A stretch of 10,302 nt of DNA, taken from CAYUNT01 sp964446285. GTDB taxonomy: Bacteria > Sumerlaeota > Sumerlaeia > SLMS01 > CAYUNT01. The stretch lies in contig CAYUNT010000165.1 of NCBI GenBank assembly GCA_964446285.1, positions 1 to 10,302 on the forward strand. The letters run 5' to 3'. The notes under the pieces are model-generated. The model was not told the origin of the DNA. It was given only the letters and a program-made list of their open reading frames with translations, and did not search any database. Made by a program: the position numbers and the translations under genes. Every line of letters starts with the position of its first letter. The first letter of the stretch is position 1. Positions 6,699-10,302 of the stretch are shown here, piece by piece.

Positions 6699-6721
6699 GG
6701 CAAGGGCGAAAATCCCTTGCC
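6699..6721 (+). repeat. 8-bp perfect hairpin 78 nt before the HU start
   Basis: GGCAAGGG (6699-6706) and CCCTTGCC (6714-6721) form a perfect 8-bp stem with a 7-nt A-rich loop. It overlaps TTGCCC (6717-6722), which with TATACG (6740-6745, 17-bp spacing) makes a second, weaker promoter candidate nearer the gene. Confidence 0.55.
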
Positions 6722-6798
6722 CCCACTCATTGGGTCGTTTATACGTGGGCTGGCGTAGATCACATTACGCGAGGGGGTATCTCGCTTCGGGGGAAACC

Positions 6799-7098
6799 AT
6801 GATTAAGGCCGACATAGTCAAACAAATTGCCACGCGATTGGACATTAAGGAAAAAGATGCCCTTTTCGTGGCGGATTCAATCATTCATGGCCTGAAGGAA
6901 GTCATCCTTCGCGATGGGCGTCTGGAAATCCGCGATTTTGGGGTGTTTCAGATCAAGGAGCGCAAACAGCGCATTGGCCGGAATCCCAAAAATAAAAAGG
7001 AATATCCAATCCCGTCGCGCAGAGTGGTTACATTCAAGTCCGGCAAGGAAATCAAGGAGCTTGACTTGGAAGGCGAACAGCCTCCGGAATCGGAGTAA
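6799..7098 (+). CDS. HU/IHF-family nucleoid DNA-binding protein
   Basis: A 99-residue histone-like protein that binds and bends DNA as a dimer. The ATG at 6799 follows GGGGGA at 6789-6794. The N-terminal helical body starts MIKADIVKQIATRLDIKEKDA. It is followed by LEIRDFGVFQIKER, the strand and 'GxF' signature of the family, and the DNA-binding arm with RNPK at 61-64. Pro63, the residue that intercalates in the minor groove, is in its canonical position. IPSRRVVTFKSGKEIKE closes the fold. The arm reads RNPKNKKEY, more lysine-rich than the usual RNPxTGE. An acidic tail (LEGEQPPESE) extends beyond the typical 90 residues. Sequence alone does not separate HU from IHF subunits, so no symbol is given. 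It stands alone as a transcription unit with its own terminator. Confidence 0.95.
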   Translation: MIKADIVKQIATRLDIKEKDALFVADSIIHGLKEVILRDGRLEIRDFGVFQIKERKQRIGRNPKNKKEYPIPSRRVVTFKSGKEIKELDLEGEQPPESE

Positions 7099-7126
7099 CG
7101 CGCCGCGGGGAAGGCGAGCGCCGCCG

Positions 7127-7152
7127 CTCCGCGCCGCGTTGCGGAGTTTTTT
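7127..7152 (+). terminator. Rho-independent terminator of the HU-family gene
   Basis: CTCCGC (7127-7132) and GCGGAG (7141-7146) form a GC-rich stem with an 8-nt loop, directly followed by six T residues (7147-7152). It lies 29 nt past the HU stop and before the SD of the next gene, so the 7206 gene probably has its own promoter or depends on read-through. Confidence 0.85.
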
Positions 7153-7205
7153 ACCCGCTTTTGTTTTATTGGGACGCTAACCCGCGCACTTGAGGAGTTA
7201 AGTCT

Positions 7206-7484
7206 ATGTTTCAGATGGATCGTTCGGTGAAAATCCTGCTCGCCATCATCGCCGTGCTTCTCTTCCTGCTTGTGGCACGGGGCGGAAAAGACGCGGGAAT
7301 TCATACTTCTGCGCAAGCCGCGGCCGCGCAGCAGGTTCCCATCCGCGTGGATGTTCCGCTCATCAAGGAAATCAACCTCAACAAGGACGTGAAAGAGGTG
7401 ATTTTGCTGGGCGATCAGAAGACGTTCCTTGTCCGCGTGGATAAAGGCATCGCTGTTTTCCAGGTGCAGGAATACTACCAATAA
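7206..7484 (+). CDS. Small single-pass membrane protein, unknown family
   Basis: This encodes a 92-residue protein I do not recognise. The start is well supported by GAGGAG at 7192-7197, eight bases upstream. Residues 8-24 form one strongly hydrophobic helix (VKILLAIIAVLLFLLVA) after a short basic N-terminus. It is either an uncleaved anchor or a signal sequence; no lipobox Cys or clear AxA cleavage site sits right at its end. A flexible Gly/Ala-rich linker (26-43, including QAAAAQQ) joins a small domain of about 48 residues with strand-like alternation (IRVDVPLIKEIN, VKEVILLG, TFLVRVDKGIAVFQVQEYY). That domain would most likely face the periplasm. It follows the HU gene in the same direction but beyond a terminator. 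Confidence 0.8.
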   Translation: MFQMDRSVKILLAIIAVLLFLLVARGGKDAGIHTSAQAAAAQQVPIRVDVPLIKEINLNKDVKEVILLGDQKTFLVRVDKGIAVFQVQEYYQ

Positions 7485-7507
7485 CCTGAAAACGGCGCGG
7501 ATGCCAC

Positions 7508-7534
7508 CGCGAAAATCGCGAAAAGACACGAAAT
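7508..7534. repeat. Short degenerate tandem repeat, period 9
   Basis: Three consecutive 9-bp units read CGCGAAAAT, CGCGAAAAG and ACACGAAAT. They share an N-CGAAA core. The array is too short and A-rich to be a CRISPR. Confidence 0.45.
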
Positions 7535-7548
7535 TAGAGGGCCATTAT

Positions 7549-7587
7549 TCAAAATCTGTTTCACCCAATGGGCGAAACAGATTTTGA
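7549..7587. terminator. 39-nt near-perfect hairpin, probable bidirectional terminator
   Basis: The left arm (7549-7566, TCAAAATCTGTTTCACCC) and right arm (7570-7587, GGGCGAAACAGATTTTGA) pair at 17 of 18 positions, with one A-C mismatch and a 3-nt AAT loop. Each arm ends in an A/T-rich section, so the transcript carries a U-rich descending stem in both directions. It lies 64 nt past the + strand stop at 7484 and about 200 nt past the - strand stop at 7790. Position between convergent genes favours termination; a palindromic repeat element is the alternative. Confidence 0.6.
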
Positions 7588-7789
7588 TTTGGAGGTTCTA
7601 TCTTTTCGGTATTTTGGTGCTTTTGTTGTTGCCGGAATTCATAACAATGCTTACAGGCATAAAGGGCCGGAGCAAATCAGGGCGCTTGGATTGAGAGCCT
7701 CGAAGAGGCGCAGGCATTCAATGTCCAGTCTTGCCGTATAGGTTCTGGCCAGGCGGCCATATAGGGGACAGAATAAAAGAGGTTTGGCA

Positions 7790-10302
7790 TTATCCGAGGA
7801 TGGCGCGGACCTGGTGAACGCGGCCGTCTTTGAAGTCGGGCAGGACATTGCCCTGAATCGGCGTCCCATCAACTTCGATCGCAATGGCTCCGCCTGAAAC
7901 GCGCCGAGGATTCTCGACCTCGATTTCATACACCGCGCCGCGGAATTTGCGCCGCACCGAATAGCGTTCCCAATTGTTCGGAATGCACGGGCTGACAAGC
8001 AGGCCCTCGTAGGTTGGGCGCACGCCGAGCAGATAGTCGATTGCGTCGCGAAGCATCCACGTGGCCGATCCCGTCAGCCACGAATGCGATGCCTGGCCGA
8101 AGTTCGGGTGATCCGGCGAAGTTACATATTCAGCATACACGTAAGGTTCGACTTCATAGCGCGAAGGCGGAACCACGGGATTCATCGGGAGTGCGGCGCG
8201 GTAGTAATCCCATGCGTGATCGGCGCGTCCGAGCATCGCCTCGGCGAGGATGGCCCACGATACGGGATGGTTGAACACCGCGCCATTTTCCTTTTTGCCG
8301 GGCACACAGCGCGCGGCGAGGCCGATGTTGCGATTCACGCGCGTATAGGCCGGATGGAGCATCTTGGGGCCTTTGGGCGTGCGCAAATGCTCCCAGGCGG
8401 CATCCATGCACTGGCGGGCGCGTTCGCCTTCGGCCACGCCTGAAATCACAGCCCAACTCTGCGCATTGAGGAAGATTTTTCCCTCTTCGCAGGCGTTGGA
8501 GCCGATGACTTCGCCCAGGTCATTCGTGCCGCGCCAATACCAGTGGCCGTCCCAGGCGTGCGTGTTGATCGCCTCTTTTACTTTGTTGCGAATAGCCAGA
8601 TAGCGATCCGCCGATTCGTTGTGTCCGGCGCGGCGGAGCAGTTCGGCCAGTTCGCGAACGGCATAGCAGAAAAAGAGAGAAACCCAGACGCTCTCACCCC
8701 TTCCCTTGCGGCCGAGGTAATCGAGCGTGTCGTTCCAGTCGCCCGGGCCAAAATAGGCCAGATGCCGGGGCGATAAGCGCGTGATCGTGTAGTCGAGGGC
8801 GCGTTCGAGGTGATTGAGAAGCGGTGCTTTGGGCTGTTCCTGGCCGGCCGGGACTTCATCGACAAACGGAACAATCTCGTCCAGGATCGAGAAATCGAGC
8901 GTTTCCTTTACGTATTGCGAGGCGGCGAAGGGAAGCCACAAGGCCGTATCGCTGTGGCCTGTATTTTCGCCCCCGTTCGTGTTCGGGTAATACAGGTGAT
9001 AACAGCGGCCATTGGAGAATTGGCGTCCGGCTTGTTCGAGGATGCGGCGGCGCACCCAGGCCGGGCGGGTCATGAGCGGCCCAAGCACGTCCTGGCATGA
9101 ATCGCGGAACCCGCGTCCGAAGAGCAGGCCGCCGTGATAATAGGAGGCGTCGCGCGAGAACTGGAACGTGGTCTTCACCTGATACTGGTTCCAGCAATTG
9201 AGCATGACGCGAGCGGGAGCTTCGGGAACATCGACCTGCACGCCGGAAAGATAATCGGCGAGGTCTTTATTCAGCGCTTCAAAGGCGGCCTGGACGTTGT
9301 CGATGGAGCGGTAGGTTTCCGCGATGGTCTGCGCGGCCTGAACGGAAGTGGTGTCAAGCGCCTCGTGGCGTTGCGAAAGGATGCGGATTTTCGTTTCGTC
9401 ATCGTCGGATGTGGCGGGCAGCGAGGCTGTGCGCATCGGCGCAACAGGCGCGGAGGGATTGCGCGCCGCCATGCGAGCCGCATCGGCCGTTCCGCCGGGA
9501 CCTTCGCCGCTTAGCCCCTTGGGAACGATTCCAAGAACGATGGCGAACTGGTTTTCGGCGCCGGGTTCGAGGAGAATTTCCGACTGGAGCGCCGCGACGG
9601 CGTCGCCCGCTGTGATTTCGGTGTTGAAACACTGGCCGGCGGCGACGGCGGCGGGATCGACCTCACTGCGCCACGGGCCGATGAAACGCGGACGCGAGCC
9701 ATCGAAACTCGCCACAGGCAATGAGGAACTCATAAATGCCCAGCGATCCCATTCCTGATTGGGCTGCTCGACGGTGGCGCGGTTATACGTTACCCAGTAG
9801 CGCTTGGTCGCCATGAGCAGGCGGCGCTGATTGAGGTAAAAGACGGCGTTAAAATGCTGGTCGTTAGGCTGGTTGATAAGATCGACCAGCGCGTGGCCGA
9901 GGCAGAGCTCGACATAACTGAACACCTGCAAACGGCGCGGGCGTTTCGAGTTGTTTTTCAGCCGCACCCACCACAGTTCGCAATCGTGGGCGGCAGGGAC
10001 AAAATATGTGATTTCCGAGGCGATAGAACGACAACGTCCCCGGATGCGTGTATAATTCAGGCCATGGCGGCATTCGTAGTTGGAGATTCGGAGGTTGGTG
10101 GGCTGCCAGGAGAGCGACCAGAAATCGCCTGAATCGGCGTCGCGCAGATACACATAGCGGCCTGGGCGGTCGAAGGGCAGATCGTTATAGCGCCATCGGG
10201 TGATGCGGTGATCGCGGGGCGACCGCCAGAACGAGAATCCGCCGCCGGCGTGGGAGATGAGACCATGATATGCGCCATTGGTGATATAGTTGACCCAGGG
10301 CA
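7790..10302 (-). CDS. GH94 glycoside phosphorylase (cellobiose phosphorylase-like), 5' end cut by the window
   Basis: 836 residues are visible; the frame is open to the right edge, so the start codon lies just outside. GH94 enzymes (formerly GT36) split beta-linked disaccharides with phosphate, giving a sugar 1-phosphate in the cytoplasm. The visible N-terminus (PWVNYITNGAYHGLISHAGGGFSFW, then RDHRITRWRYNDLPFDRPGRYVYLRD) is the beta-sandwich domain typical of the family, normally preceded by only 10-20 residues. In the catalytic (alpha/alpha)6 barrel, GRGFRDSCQDVLG lies near 395-407 and DWND at 521-524, with the general-acid Asp expected in DWND. EPYVYAEY, SWLTGSATWM and GVRPTYEGLLVSPCIP follow at the C-terminus. 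Length fits a single-module phosphorylase, not a cyclic beta-glucan synthase. Cellobiose, chitobiose, laminaribiose or cellobionate could be the substrate. An Ala/Pro-rich insert (about 262-319) lies between the domains. Confidence 0.95.
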   Translation of the reverse strand, partial: PWVNYITNGAYHGLISHAGGGFSFWRSPRDHRITRWRYNDLPFDRPGRYVYLRDADSGDFWSLSWQPTNLRISNYECRHGLNYTRIRGRCRSIASEITYFVPAAHDCELWWVRLKNNSKRPRRLQVFSYVELCLGHALVDLINQPNDQHFNAVFYLNQRRLLMATKRYWVTYNRATVEQPNQEWDRWAFMSSSLPVASFDGSRPRFIGPWRSEVDPAAVAAGQCFNTEITAGDAVAALQSEILLEPGAENQFAIVLGIVPKGLSGEGPGGTADAARMAARNPSAPVAPMRTASLPATSDDDETKIRILSQRHEALDTTSVQAAQTIAETYRSIDNVQAAFEALNKDLADYLSGVQVDVPEAPARVMLNCWNQYQVKTTFQFSRDASYYHGGLLFGRGFRDSCQDVLGPLMTRPAWVRRRILEQAGRQFSNGRCYHLYYPNTNGGENTGHSDTALWLPFAASQYVKETLDFSILDEIVPFVDEVPAGQEQPKAPLLNHLERALDYTITRLSPRHLAYFGPGDWNDTLDYLGRKGRGESVWVSLFFCYAVRELAELLRRAGHNESADRYLAIRNKVKEAINTHAWDGHWYWRGTNDLGEVIGSNACEEGKIFLNAQSWAVISGVAEGERARQCMDAAWEHLRTPKGPKMLHPAYTRVNRNIGLAARCVPGKKENGAVFNHPVSWAILAEAMLGRADHAWDYYRAALPMNPVVPPSRYEVEPYVYAEYVTSPDHPNFGQASHSWLTGSATWMLRDAIDYLLGVRPTYEGLLVSPCIPNNWERYSVRRKFRGAVYEIEVENPRRVSGGAIAIEVDGTPIQGNVLPDFKDGRVHQVRAILG

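Larger units (their letters stand above)
6205..6798. other. Gene-free divergent intergenic region rich in inverted repeats
   Basis: About 594 bases separate the uppP start (-) from the HU gene start (+). No open frame here has a convincing start signal and protein-like composition. Several distinct dyads cluster between 6408 and 6770 (entered separately where strong). They include the perfect decamer palindrome CCGGCGCCGG (6671-6680) and a 5-bp GCGTA/TACGC stem (6753-6757 with 6766-6770) just before the HU SD. The segment 6205-6400 must hold the uppP promoter, but I could not identify a good one. Confidence 0.7.
7485..7789. other. Gene-free convergent intergenic region
   Basis: This 305-base stretch lies between the small membrane-protein gene (+) and the GH94 gene (-). 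From the left it holds a three-unit degenerate 9-bp tandem repeat (7508-7534), the large hairpin at 7549-7587, a T-rich tract (about 7588-7631), a small GCCTC/GAGGC stem near 7697-7709 and a GGGGACAGAATAAAA stretch (7764-7778). No credible gene or RNA was seen in it. Confidence 0.65.

Noticed and set aside
6700..6800. tRNA, SRP RNA or 6S-like RNA in the structured leader
   Set aside because: No cloverleaf, no T-loop GTTCRANNC-type sequence and no SRP or 6S hallmarks were found; only local hairpins.
6948..7529. 193-codon - strand frame across the HU gene and the small membrane-protein gene
   Set aside because: Both + strand genes have good SD sequences and family or topology support; this is their antisense shadow crossing a terminator.
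7508..7587. CRISPR array
   Set aside because: The repeat units are 9 bp, contiguous without spacers, and followed by a single palindrome; no cas genes are present.
7651..7998. - strand frame ending in a protein-like stretch (TARLDIECLRLFEALNPSAL)
   Set aside because: Its first part is antisense-frame overlap with the GH94 C-terminus and it has no start signal; at most a decayed fragment, not supported enough to list.

Overview
The window is bacterial chromosomal DNA of fairly high GC content. I see no phage, plasmid, IS, CRISPR, rRNA or tRNA signal. The lipoprotein signal (lipobox LSGC), UppP, an HU-type nucleoid protein and a GH94 phosphorylase fit a Gram-negative-type heterotroph. Several genes have no family I recognise, and GTG starts behind good Shine-Dalgarno (SD) sequences recur. 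This would suit an under-sampled environmental lineage (PVC/FCB group or a candidate phylum), but the phylum cannot be fixed from the sequence alone.

Layout. Bases 1-219 are a non-coding leader with a long imperfect hairpin bracketed by a 9-bp direct repeat. A small two-helix membrane protein with a coiled-coil tail follows on the + strand (220-666). Six genes then run on the - strand. In transcription order they are: uppP (6204-5368), a large lipoprotein of unknown function (5225-4116), an amidohydrolase resembling aminodeoxyfutalosine deaminases (4035-2620), a three-helix membrane protein (2518-2096), a YaaA/UPF0246 peroxide-stress protein (2058-1246) and an 86-residue hypothetical protein (1076-816). 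Gaps within this run are 37-169 nt, so one operon is possible but not shown. Only the membrane protein/yaaA pair, 37 nt apart, looks tightly coupled.

Bases 6205-6798 form a gene-free divergent region between uppP (-) and an HU-family gene (+). It is unusually rich in inverted repeats, including a perfect 18-bp palindrome inside a 34-bp near-palindrome. It also holds a plausible promoter about 250 nt upstream of the HU start. The HU gene (6799-7098) ends at a good intrinsic terminator and is followed by a 92-residue single-pass membrane protein (7206-7484). A second gene-free stretch (7485-7789) carries a 39-nt near-perfect hairpin between convergent genes. The right end is most of a GH94 (former GT36) glycoside phosphorylase on the - strand, whose first codons lie beyond the window edge.

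Functionally the window is a housekeeping mix: undecaprenyl phosphate recycling, oxidative-stress iron control, possible menaquinone precursor metabolism, nucleoid structure and disaccharide phosphorolysis. I do not see a convincing new multi-gene system. The most unexplained material is the palindrome-rich region upstream of the HU gene and the small membrane proteins of unknown family.
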